Of a stretch of 35,655 nt of DNA, positions 14,743 through 22,185 are shown piece after piece. The position numbers and the translations under genes are program-made. The notes beneath the pieces are model-generated. The model was not told where the DNA came from, searched no databases, and saw nothing but the letters and a program-made list of their open reading frames with translations. Numbering within the stretch: the stretch's first letter is position 1; the number at the start of each line of letters is the position of its first letter. Origin of the DNA: JACPVU01 sp964373255 (lineage in GTDB: Archaea; Aenigmatarchaeota; Aenigmatarchaeia; GW2011-AR5); assembly GCA_964373255.1 (NCBI GenBank), contig CAYJTG010000011.1, positions 1 to 35,655 on the forward strand, written 5' to 3'.

Positions 14743-15411
14743 ATGAAAAACTATAGTCATGGAAATTCTATAATTGCCGTAGAAGACGGGGCTGTGAGAA
14801 GAGAAAAATTTGACGCAAAGTACGGGCGTGGATCTTACGAAAAGCTGCTGCAGGCATTCGCGAAGCCGTGCCTCTCTTATAAAGAAATAGGTCATGAATT
14901 TGAAAAGACAAAGGAATGCGTCAGGCAGTGGCACGACAAGATTTTCCCGGACAAGGCAGGCACAGGTCATGAAAGAATGCGCTTGTGTGCAACATCAAAT
15001 TATAGAAAAGAATTATTCGGCAATGAACTTTTCAGGGCATTCTACAAGACAGCAAGGCGGTATGTTTCTTCAGGTGATATCGAGTTTATCCAGAAAAAAC
15101 GCAGTGGATTAAAGACTCGCTCTGCCAGAATAAATTGCAAAAACATACTGCTGCGGAAGGCATCGAAGTATAAACCAGGGGAATTCTATAGCGACGGTGC
15201 AGCCTATCGTCTTTATACACGCCGCAATAACAATAATACGGACTTCGTTTTCTATTTGCTTGACAATAATAGTTTTTTGCTTGTTCCATCTGATGAATTG
15301 CCTGAAATAAGGACAATATTCATAGATTCTGAGGTATCAAAATACCATAGATTCAAAAACAATTTTGATGCGTCGTTGAAATCTAGAGACAAGCGCAGAA
15401 AGCGGGAATGA
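14743..15411 (+). CDS. Orphan protein with probable N-terminal HTH
   Basis: A basic 222-residue protein I do not recognise. Residues about 40-65 (LSYKEIGHEFEKTKECVRQWHDKIF) have the spacing of a helix-turn-helix with basic flanks. The C-terminal half ends in beta-like strands (YRLYTRR..., DFVFYLLDNNSFLLVPSDELP) reminiscent of small DNA-associated or endonuclease-like folds, but no catalytic motif can be named. It ends in a strongly basic tail (SRDKRRKRE). AT-rich and flanked by an intergenic repeat and a broken gene, it is likely an accessory gene. Confidence 0.6.
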   Translation: MKNYSHGNSIIAVEDGAVRREKFDAKYGRGSYEKLLQAFAKPCLSYKEIGHEFEKTKECVRQWHDKIFPDKAGTGHERMRLCATSNYRKELFGNELFRAFYKTARRYVSSGDIEFIQKKRSGLKTRSARINCKNILLRKASKYKPGEFYSDGAAYRLYTRRNNNNTDFVFYLLDNNSFLLVPSDELPEIRTIFIDSEVSKYHRFKNNFDASLKSRDKRRKRE

Positions 15412-15554
15412 AGAAGTAGGATACTGTTGATACTGTTTCTTATCATTATTGTTACTATTCAGCAAAAATATCTTTGAGATTCATCAATTAGTAAATTAGT
15501 ATTTTCTTGCGTCACATTAATGGTTTTAAATATTTAATTACGATACTTTCTTTT

Positions 15555-15870
15555 ATGGTACACAGAGTAAAATGTGATGGTGAGATTTTTGATGTTCTCG
15601 CCGGTTATTTACATGAAATTCTATCAAACGTAGATGCATTTATGGCGGACGGAATTGTTGACTATAAATTAATAAAGTCTTATGTAAAAGAAGGTCGGAT
15701 TCCAAGAGACGCGCCACACACAATTTGAAATTCAGCTTGGTTATCTTGATTTTGATTTAATGGAACAAAACAGAGACAAAAGATTGCCAGCTGTTGGCGA
15801 TTACGTTAAGCTATTAGGCACAAAAATTATTGGTGAATTTGAAGTAGTTAAATACGAAGAAACAGCTTAA
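15555..15870 (+). pseudogene. Frameshifted small gene of unknown function
   Basis: From an ATG at 15555 (TATA-like ttttaaatattt about 25 bases upstream) the frame reads MVHRVKCDGEIFDVLAGYL through YVKEGRIPRDA, then hits a stop at 15726-15728. In the next frame, starting around 15713, the reading continues HTQFEIQLGYLDFDLM through KIIGEFEVVKYEETA to a stop at 15870. Joined, they give about 105 residues with even codon use, so one indel near 15700-15720 best explains it. The protein is not recognised. A programmed shift is possible but no slippery sequence stands out. Confidence 0.6.
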
Positions 15871-15872
15871 TT

Positions 15873-16226
15873 CTAATATCTCCTCTGCATTCCTAATTTG
15901 GCTTCCATGTTCTTTAATCGCTCATTGATTGTTTCTGTCATGCTTCTGACAGACGAGAGCTGGCTTTCTATGAGATTCAATCTGTCCATGATATCATAAT
16001 CCCTGCTTTTCGTGGGGGTGTCAAATTCTGGCGTCGGTAGTGTTGCCGTTGGTATGGGCTCAAATATATCCCTTGTCCTGGGCGTAAAATCCTCATACCC
16101 CCTTGCAGGCGGTGGCTCTGCCGCAGCAGGCGTGTACGGAGCAGGCTCGCCGAGTATACCTGACCTCAGGTCGTCGTAGTCCTCCTCCTTGTTTCTTTTT
16201 ATTCTCCCGCTGATCCATCCAAACAT
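15873..16226 (-). CDS. Small protein with Pro-rich linker and C-terminal coiled coil
   Basis: 117 residues from MFGWISGRIKRN. A short amphipathic or membrane-touching N-terminus is followed by acidic residues, a Pro/Ala-rich linker (PAPYTPAAAEPPPARG) and a C-terminal coiled coil (DIMDRLNLIESQLSSVRSM, then ETINERLKNMEAKLG). The frame stays open upstream for 39 codons, but those run through hairpin repeats, so the start at 16226 is preferred. Likely a small scaffold or membrane-associated protein. It is divergent from the five-gene cluster beginning at 16485, which may link them, but no function can be named. Confidence 0.65.
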   Translation of the reverse strand: MFGWISGRIKRNKEEDYDDLRSGILGEPAPYTPAAAEPPPARGYEDFTPRTRDIFEPIPTATLPTPEFDTPTKSRDYDIMDRLNLIESQLSSVRSMTETINERLKNMEAKLGMQRRY

Positions 16227-16241
16227 TTTTATCAATATATT

Positions 16242-16384
16242 ATGAAGCAAGTAAATAACCTGGATATTATAACTTGCTTCATTTACATGGAGAATCGAAG
16301 ATTCTCCTGTACAGGTGAAGCGTAGCTTCACCATGTATAGCAAACAAGAAATATAATACCTGATTCTTTTCTTGTTTAGCTATA
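16242..16384. repeat. Array of four abutting hairpins, including 47-bp core copy 2
   Basis: Hairpin a: atgaagcaagt (16242-16252) with acttgcttcat (16272-16282). Hairpin b: ggagaatc/gattctcc (16289-16307) with taca/tgta outside. Hairpin c: ggtgaagc/gcttcacc (16314-16332) with taca/tgta outside. Hairpin d: tatagc and aaacaaga with tcttgttt and gctata (16336-16384), whose 47 bp repeat exactly, inverted, at 8066-8112. The loop of a (aaataacctggatattata) resembles that of d. The modules abut with almost no spacer in the gap between divergent genes. Confidence 0.85.
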
Positions 16385-16484
16385 TATTATGAAACAGGCG
16401 AATAAAAAGCTGTATTTTGATAAACAGCTCATACAGAAATGTATAAATGTAGTGCCGATGCAATTATAACATAGTGGTGCTTTT

Positions 16485-17003
16485 ATGGTATGGGCAAGAA
16501 CAAAGCTTCTGATCTGGGACTACATATTCGAGCCTGTGAAAGACCTGAGAATATCCTACGCAGGGCCGCGTCCAGAGAAGTTTTACAAGAAGACAAAGGA
16601 GCTCATCAAGATCGTATTCAACGTGCCCGACGCCTACGTGCAGGAGAAAAACTACAACTGGGAAAAGGGCAAGGACGTTGAGAAATTCGAGGTCGAGTGG
16701 GAAGTGAACAAAATACTTGACACGTTCAGCTACCTGGCTTTGGAGATAACGATAAGGGGGTTCTCGGCTTCTGGCGAAGGAAAGATCGACATAAGGATCA
16801 GGCCCCGCCTCATAACAGAGTACCCACAGGATACGGTCTGGCAGCAGAGCATTATTTACGAGATGCTGAGAAGGTTCTGGCACACCCGGTTTTATCACAG
16901 GAAAAGAATGGAGTACATAAATTACGGGAAGGAAACTATCGTGAGCTTTGAGTCGGGGCTGAAGGACTTCGGTGAAAAACTCAAGGAAGACGCTGGACAT
17001 TAG
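16485..17003 (+). CDS. Orphan protein, paralogue of the 17122 gene
   Basis: A 172-residue soluble-looking protein I do not recognise. Alternating strands in the middle (EFEVEWEVNKILDTFSYLALEITIRGF, then GKIDIRIRPRLITEY) lead to an aromatic, basic helix region (FWHTRFYHRKRMEYINYGKE). The protein encoded at 17122 shares this order: two charged strands, a W/F-rich helix, FY..(Q/K)R..YI..GK and a final amphipathic helix, so they look like paralogues. A GGTG site precedes the ATG. It is the first plus-strand gene after the hairpin array and probably heads a transcription unit with the next four genes. Confidence 0.7.
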   Translation: MVWARTKLLIWDYIFEPVKDLRISYAGPRPEKFYKKTKELIKIVFNVPDAYVQEKNYNWEKGKDVEKFEVEWEVNKILDTFSYLALEITIRGFSASGEGKIDIRIRPRLITEYPQDTVWQQSIIYEMLRRFWHTRFYHRKRMEYINYGKETIVSFESGLKDFGEKLKEDAGH

Positions 17004-17011
17004 AATATCGT

Positions 17012-17063
17012 TATAGTGAATCAACAAAAGATTTCGGACATATTATTTTTGTTGTTCGCTATA
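17012..17063 (+). other. Long intergenic hairpin between the two paralogues
   Basis: tatagtgaa (17012-17020) pairs with ttcgctata (17055-17063, one G-T pair), and caacaaaa (17022-17029) pairs with ttttgttg (17047-17054), with a single bulged T and a 17-nt loop. It starts 9 bases after the stop codon. It may be a processing or termination signal, or a relative of the other hairpin elements. Confidence 0.6.
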
Positions 17064-17121
17064 TGTAAACTCAGTTATATAAACGATCGGTTAATACTGC
17101 ACCTATTTTGTGTGATGATTC

Positions 17122-17610
17122 ATGCCAAAGATTGAGATCGTCGACGACATACTCGCGCCAAAAGATACGCTTGTTGTGAGGTTCGACGGCAAGAATCCGT
17201 TTGCTGTGGTCAACACGGTGTCGGGCCTGCTGCGGTATACGCTCAAGGTCAGCGCAAAGGATGTTCTAGAAACAGACGTCAGGTGGGACGCGACAAGCGC
17301 CGAGATGCGCGACTTCTACGGCAGGTGGATGGGAAAAAGGAAGGAGGACAACTGGACAGAAACACGGCTGAGGATAATAATCCAGGGCTCACAGCACGCA
17401 AAGGAGCGCACAGGTTGGGTGCGCATCGAGCTGAAGGGAACACTGCACACAAGATACGATTTCTCGAACTTCATCCAGCGCGGCTTCTGGTGGTTCTACA
17501 ACCTGACTTTCTACAACCAACAGCGCCGCATGTACATAGAAGACGGCAAAGACATGCTCAACGAGATGCGCAAAAACTTCCAGAGGACGCTTGGCATAGA
17601 GCCCGAGTGA
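17122..17610 (+). CDS. Orphan protein, paralogue of the 16485 gene
   Basis: A 162-residue protein I do not recognise. An N-terminal beta segment (IEIVDDILAPKDTLVVRFDG) is followed by WTETRLRIIIQGSQ and TGWVRIELKGTLHTRYDF strands, an aromatic stretch (FIQRGFWWFYNLTFYNQQRRMYIEDGKD) and a closing helix. The arrangement and several residues match the 16485 protein, suggesting duplication and a possible heteromer. No signal peptide and no catalytic motif. A membrane protein gene follows 32 bp downstream. Confidence 0.7.
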   Translation: MPKIEIVDDILAPKDTLVVRFDGKNPFAVVNTVSGLLRYTLKVSAKDVLETDVRWDATSAEMRDFYGRWMGKRKEDNWTETRLRIIIQGSQHAKERTGWVRIELKGTLHTRYDFSNFIQRGFWWFYNLTFYNQQRRMYIEDGKDMLNEMRKNFQRTLGIEPE

Positions 17611-17642
17611 AATTTTATAAGCAGCCGCGTGCAATAAGAATC

Positions 17643-17981
17643 ATGGTTTTTGATATCATAGGCGGCGCTGCGCTTCTGGCGTTCGGCATAATCGCAATAT
17701 ATTACACAATAGAGGGCGACCTCAAGGACGCGCACTTTCTTGTCATGTTTCTTCTCGGCATTGCAGCCGTGATAGGCGGCGGGTGGATACTCGTCACGCG
17801 AATAACGCTTCCTATCATACTCACGAAAATAGCCGGCTTAATTCTCACGCTCATAGGCATATTCATGACGGTGAATTTTCCCGACGTTCAGGATTATCAA
17901 AGGCATGGCATGGGTCTGACAGCTATTTTCATAGGCCTTATATTTCTCATAGTTGGTATATACCTCCTGATTTTTGCGTGA
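17643..17981 (+). CDS. Small four-helix membrane protein
   Basis: 112 residues from MVFDIIGGAALLAFG. Four hydrophobic segments (about 4-20, 30-50, 55-75 and 90-111) are separated by short loops, one containing NFPDVQDYQRHG. No recognised motif. The frame stays open upstream, but that part overlaps the preceding gene in another frame and is not coding. It sits inside the five-gene orphan cluster, so it could anchor the soluble proteins around it to the membrane (inference). Confidence 0.7.
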   Translation: MVFDIIGGAALLAFGIIAIYYTIEGDLKDAHFLVMFLLGIAAVIGGGWILVTRITLPIILTKIAGLILTLIGIFMTVNFPDVQDYQRHGMGLTAIFIGLIFLIVGIYLLIFA

Positions 17982-18120
17982 CGTCAACGCCAGCCAAAGC
18001 TGGCAGTACGTTTCTTCTGCCACAAACAAAACGGTTTCTTTCTGCATTATTTTTGAATTCAGAAAACTTAAAATACAGCGTCTGTGCAAGAAGTAATTGA
18101 GAGAATAAATGGTGTCTTCA

Positions 18121-19782
18121 ATGGCGAAAGAGAGAAAAGAGAGAAAATACATCATGGATAATTTTGACAAGGACCCTGTAACAGGCGTGCTTATGAACAA
18201 GGCATTGAATGAAAAAGTCGGGCCTGGCGGCGAGTGGATCGGTCATATACTCGCGGGTTCACCGTTCGAGGCGCGCGTGTCGTTGGACTACACGGGCGCG
18301 CTCGGATCTGTATCACGAATCTATTACCAGCTGATGTTCCAGCTTGGCAAGTGGGAGTATCTTGTGCAGAAAGCCGACGAGTGGATAGAGGTCTCGCCGG
18401 TTCACGCGCAGTACTACCAGCTGACGCAGAGGCAGAAAGAAGAGCTTGAGGGAAAGATCAAGCAGGGGCTGGGCTCTGTGTCCCAGTCTGTGGCTGACTT
18501 AGAGCTTCTCATGCACGACAAGAGAAAATACGAGGAAATGCTGCGCTACCTGGGTTACCGTACGCCGAAAGAGCTTGGCGAAGCTGATATAAAGGAGCAC
18601 AACCACGACGATGACGACGTAAGGGATTTGTGCCTGGTTGTGGACGAGAGCGACAAAACCAGAAAAGAAAGGGTCACGCGTACCGATAATCACTCTCTGA
18701 AAGCTATGTTTATCGACCAGGTTGATTTTCACACAGGCGAGGGTATATCGATAAGGAGCATCATATCAAGATGGCCAACGCTTATTTCAGACTTCATGAA
18801 AATGGGCGACGAAGACGTCGACCCTGACAAGCTCATGAAGAAGCTGGACATAACAAAGGCCGAAGCCGTTGTGCTGGTCACAAAAAACAAGCTCTATATT
18901 GAATGGAAAAACCTCTTCCTGCCAGAGGTTGCTGCCAGGTATGGGCGAATACTTGAGCTCGCGGGCAGCAGAAAAAAATCCGTTGTAGAGTACCGCGAGT
19001 GGGTAAAGCCCTACATTGCAAGGCACAAGATGATAGAAGAGGGCCTTTCCGATCCTACCCGCAGGTCGACGATGCGGACAAGCTTCATGACGCCCGTCGG
19101 CCACGCGCTGTCGTTCTCGCAGATTATCATATGGACCTGGAAGGATTTCATATCGCCCGAGATTTACAAGGTGCCTGGCGAATATTTTGCAAAAAAGCGC
19201 ATAGACCCGTACGACCCGTGGACAAAAAAAAATCTTATATTTGACGAGAATCACGGCCTCATAGTAAAACATCCGTGGATAACAGACGACTGGATAAAGC
19301 AGCAGAGGGATGAGTTCTTATTTGGCTCATCTCCGACATGGATGAACAAGAACAGGGAATACTACTCGTTTTTCATAATCAAGCTCAACCGCTCCAACAT
19401 GAGGACCGCGACGGGCGACGAGATCGAGGACGGCATCTTTGACGTAAACCTTGTTGTGATGTCGCAGAATGCCCTGTTCGTGAAGCTTCTGGAGCTCAAG
19501 GCCAAGCAGGAGGAATTCAACCGATACGTCGATAACCTGCTTGGAATACCGCGCCGCGTGCCCGGCTCAAGGACTGTCCTAAAGAAAGAACGGAATCCTC
19601 TTGGGCCTGTGAAAAGCCTCATGGACAAGTTTAACCTTCCTTTCGCGCTATTCAAGAAAGGCCCGTACGAGCGCGACTGGGACGAGCGAATAACAAAGTA
19701 CTACCTCGCTCCGGTAGCAGGCGACCGCTACGTTCCTATCGTCAACTTTATCAAGCAGAAGATGGAATACGGCGGACGGTGA
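18121..19782 (+). CDS. Large orphan protein of the five-gene cluster
   Basis: 553 residues from the ATG at 18121, chosen because GGTG eight bases upstream makes a good SD; an in-frame ATG at 18109 would add four residues. I do not recognise the family. No signal peptide or membrane segments. There is an acidic His/Asp stretch (KEHNHDDDDVRD, about 160-171) that could bind metal, and long helical parts rich in Lys/Glu. The C-terminal half is aromatic (SFSQIIIWTWKDFISPEIY, then REYYSFFIIKLNRSN). The next gene, a TIM-barrel protein, follows across a 131-nt three-way-junction element. Codon use matches the housekeeping genes, so it is not an obvious recent import. Confidence 0.7.
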   Translation: MAKERKERKYIMDNFDKDPVTGVLMNKALNEKVGPGGEWIGHILAGSPFEARVSLDYTGALGSVSRIYYQLMFQLGKWEYLVQKADEWIEVSPVHAQYYQLTQRQKEELEGKIKQGLGSVSQSVADLELLMHDKRKYEEMLRYLGYRTPKELGEADIKEHNHDDDDVRDLCLVVDESDKTRKERVTRTDNHSLKAMFIDQVDFHTGEGISIRSIISRWPTLISDFMKMGDEDVDPDKLMKKLDITKAEAVVLVTKNKLYIEWKNLFLPEVAARYGRILELAGSRKKSVVEYREWVKPYIARHKMIEEGLSDPTRRSTMRTSFMTPVGHALSFSQIIIWTWKDFISPEIYKVPGEYFAKKRIDPYDPWTKKNLIFDENHGLIVKHPWITDDWIKQQRDEFLFGSSPTWMNKNREYYSFFIIKLNRSNMRTATGDEIEDGIFDVNLVVMSQNALFVKLLELKAKQEEFNRYVDNLLGIPRRVPGSRTVLKKERNPLGPVKSLMDKFNLPFALFKKGPYERDWDERITKYYLAPVAGDRYVPIVNFIKQKMEYGGR

Positions 19783-19828
19783 AAGAATTCAAAAATAAAT
19801 CGTATAATCGTTTAATTTGTGATTTACT

Positions 19829-19959
19829 GCTCTGTAGAAAACCTATGCAAGAGCATCGACGTGAGAGCTATTATCTGTCGATAATAGCTCTAGCTGACAG
19901 ATACGTCAAAAGACGTATATGTCTACGTCGATGCTCTTTATCGAGCATTTCTACAGAGC
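19829..19959. repeat. Three-way-junction structured element between two cluster genes
   Basis: Outer stem gctctgtagaaa (19829-19840) pairs with tttctacagagc (19948-19959). After an internal loop, aagagcatcgacgt (19849-19862) pairs with acgtcgatgctctt (19925-19938). Two hairpins fill the inside: agagctattat/ataatagctct (19864-19891) and gacagatacgtc/gacgtatatgtc (19896-19923, AAAA loop, one mismatch). The plan is that of the 251-347 element with unrelated sequence. Its left 18 bases recur inverted at 14680-14697. It fills most of the gap between the 18121 and 19987 genes. Confidence 0.85.
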
Positions 19960-19986
19960 TTGATTTACTAATATCAGGTGAAAAAA

Positions 19987-21690
19987 ATGTCTTATCAGGT
20001 CGGTGTTTCTTCAGGATTTTGGCAGATAGCACGTGACCCTGCCCTTCTCGGATTGTCGTCTAAAGCTGGCTTTATAGCCACGGCCGGCGTGACGTTCAAT
20101 CAGATAGACCTCGAGACCGTAGCGGAGTTCCTTGAGCCAAAGGTGCAACAGAACCTTATCAGAATAAAGAAAGAGCTCGGCCTGAAGATAGGCATGCACG
20201 CCGAGATCGGCCATATGGCTGCCCTTGAGTCTGCAGAGCGCCGAATATGGGACCAGGCGCACCTCAGGCTTGTGCGCACGGTCAAGAATGCTGTTGACAT
20301 GGGCATTGTGTACATAAACATACACACCTCGAGCACAGGCATACTGCAGTTCAACGAAGCCCGAATAAGGCCTTTTGGATTCCAGTATCAGGTCGTGGCT
20401 CCAAACGGAAAGCCATTCTGGATGTTTGCCGACAAGTCCAAAGCCGCAAAGGACTACATAAAGAGCATAATTACAGAAGGCCATATGGCGCAGACGATAT
20501 CAAGGGAAAAGGATTTCCGCGACAAGGTAAAGAAGCTCGAAGAAGCGTACAACAACGAAAGAAAAAGAAAGGTCGACCAGGCGATAAAAGAACTGCACGA
20601 GAATCCGCGCTACAAGGAACTGCCGCCAGAGCAGCAGCGGATGCATGAAAACAGCGCTGTTGAAAAGGCCCAGAACGAGGCGTACGAGGACTACACGCGC
20701 AGGATGCACGACCTGCAGAGAAACGCCGAAGAATTCTACGACTCGTGGAAGAAATCAGAATTTAGCAGATATATATTGGAAGCAGGCGAGATCGACGCCT
20801 ACATGACCGTCGCCAACGATATGCACACAAATGGTGATTCACTATGGACAAATATCGTAGGGCCGATGAAGCCTGGACAGGCGTATACCGACAAAGAATA
20901 CGAGTTCAACGCAGCCGTCGCTTCAAAATACATCGAAGGCCACATAACAGTAAAGGATAACGTTGAAAATAAAAACTGGCTCGACGGCATGAGCGTTCTC
21001 GAGTACGTGAACAAGCACGGACTTATAATCTGCTTTGAACTGCCCGAGGTCGAGCAGGGACCTGAGCAGGGCGAGGCGCTGTACCGCCTGTACGACCCAA
21101 GGCATACTCAATGGCTGATAAGAAAAGTGAACTCGCCCCAGATAAAGCTCTGCATCGATTTCGAGCACATGCTTGCGCAGCACCTTGACCCGTACAAGGT
21201 CATACCCGACCTTCCAAATGATTTCGGGAAGCTTATTTACCTCTTTCACTTAGGCGAGCCGAAGCCCTACTGGGGAAAGGCGCACATCCCGATACCGCTG
21301 GGCTCACAGGCGCAGGAAGTAATCTACGAGTGGCTCTATATGCTGAGAAAAAAAGGCTTCAAGGACGGCATTCTGATATTTGAGCGCGGCTCAGGCCGCG
21401 GCGGCGGAAAAACGACGTTTGAGGTCTTCGAGCACTCTGTCCTGGCACTAAGGCAGATAGCTGATAATCTCGAACAGGACATACCGCCGAAAGAGCTCCC
21501 GCTGACGTTCTACGGCATATCCGAGAAGAACGACGCCGTCTACAAGAGAGAGCTCGTCACCATGAGGGAGCACGCGTGGGACCCGCTCGAAGGCGTTTTG
21601 TCCGTAGCAGAAGAGAAGCATACATTCCTGAGCGGCTCAGCCGTCGCCAAGCAGAAGGGCCAGGAATGGGAAAAGAGGAAATTCAGGTGA
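19987..21690 (+). CDS. Xylose-isomerase/endonuclease-IV-like TIM-barrel protein with coiled-coil insertion
   Basis: 567 residues from the ATG at 19987 (AGGTGA SD just upstream). Strand-end residues resemble the metal site of the AP-endonuclease-2/sugar isomerase superfamily: HAEIG (His71, Glu73), NIHTSS (His113), CFELPE (Glu351), CIDFEH (Asp391, His394), FHLGE (His421), His433 and IFERG (Glu466). A charged helical insertion (about 170-265) splits the barrel after the third strand region, and 567 residues is about twice the usual family length. It could be an isomerase, epimerase or phosphoesterase; the substrate is unknown. It ends the orphan cluster. Confidence 0.75.
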   Translation: MSYQVGVSSGFWQIARDPALLGLSSKAGFIATAGVTFNQIDLETVAEFLEPKVQQNLIRIKKELGLKIGMHAEIGHMAALESAERRIWDQAHLRLVRTVKNAVDMGIVYINIHTSSTGILQFNEARIRPFGFQYQVVAPNGKPFWMFADKSKAAKDYIKSIITEGHMAQTISREKDFRDKVKKLEEAYNNERKRKVDQAIKELHENPRYKELPPEQQRMHENSAVEKAQNEAYEDYTRRMHDLQRNAEEFYDSWKKSEFSRYILEAGEIDAYMTVANDMHTNGDSLWTNIVGPMKPGQAYTDKEYEFNAAVASKYIEGHITVKDNVENKNWLDGMSVLEYVNKHGLIICFELPEVEQGPEQGEALYRLYDPRHTQWLIRKVNSPQIKLCIDFEHMLAQHLDPYKVIPDLPNDFGKLIYLFHLGEPKPYWGKAHIPIPLGSQAQEVIYEWLYMLRKKGFKDGILIFERGSGRGGGKTTFEVFEHSVLALRQIADNLEQDIPPKELPLTFYGISEKNDAVYKRELVTMREHAWDPLEGVLSVAEEKHTFLSGSAVAKQKGQEWEKRKFR

Positions 21691-21753
21691 TTAAAGACTC
21701 AAGTCTTAAAATAGAATAGATAGCTTTATTAAGACTTTGGTACAAATAACCCT

Positions 21754-22185
21754 ATGCAGGAAGAAAAGCATTTGGCTGCTATAAAAGAAGTGAGTGAATC
21801 ATTGGAAGACGCGATAAAGGATCCGCGTGGACTGCTGAAAAGACAGCGACTTGTCATGGCAGCCATGTCACTTGGTATGCAGCACATCATTGAGATGTGG
21901 CTTCATAAATCGGGAGCTATAAAACCCGGATCAATAATAAAACATGAAATCTTCAAGTCAGAAGAAAAGCGTCTCAAGGTAAAACTTGCTGGTTTATTGA
22001 CAAAAGACATAAGAATCCTCAAAAATTCCGGAAAAATACTTGAATTTGCCAGAGAGATCGAGCGCAATCGTGATGATATAATCTATGGTGCTCCTCTTAG
22101 AAATGATTCTATTTTAAGGGAGAAACTTGACTATTTTTTTGAGCTTAAAAAAGCTGTCAAAGAATCTGTTGGTGAGATAGAATGA
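21754..22185 (+). CDS. HEPN-like protein, partner of the downstream MNT nucleotidyltransferase
   Basis: A 143-residue all-helical protein. Its stop overlaps the ATG of a minimal nucleotidyltransferase by 4 bp, the standard layout of HEPN/MNT toxin-antitoxin pairs. The expected RX4-6H RNase motif appears as RNRDDIIYG (Arg104 to Tyr111): Tyr replaces the His, so RNase activity may be lost. In known pairs the MNT partner AMPylates a Tyr close to this motif, so a Tyr here may also be an acceptor (inference). HEPN assignment rests on helical pattern and context. A short AT-rich promoter region precedes it. Confidence 0.65.
   Translation: MQEEKHLAAIKEVSESLEDAIKDPRGLLKRQRLVMAAMSLGMQHIIEMWLHKSGAIKPGSIIKHEIFKSEEKRLKVKLAGLLTKDIRILKNSGKILEFAREIERNRDDIIYGAPLRNDSILREKLDYFFELKKAVKESVGEIE

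Noticed and set aside
15873..16343. The longer 156-residue form of the coiled-coil protein
   Set aside because: The extra 39 codons run through the hairpin array, so the start at 16226 is preferred.
17283..17642. N-terminal extension of the 17643 membrane protein
   Set aside because: The extension overlaps the 17122 gene out of frame and has His/Arg-rich shadow composition; translation most likely starts at the ATG at 17643.
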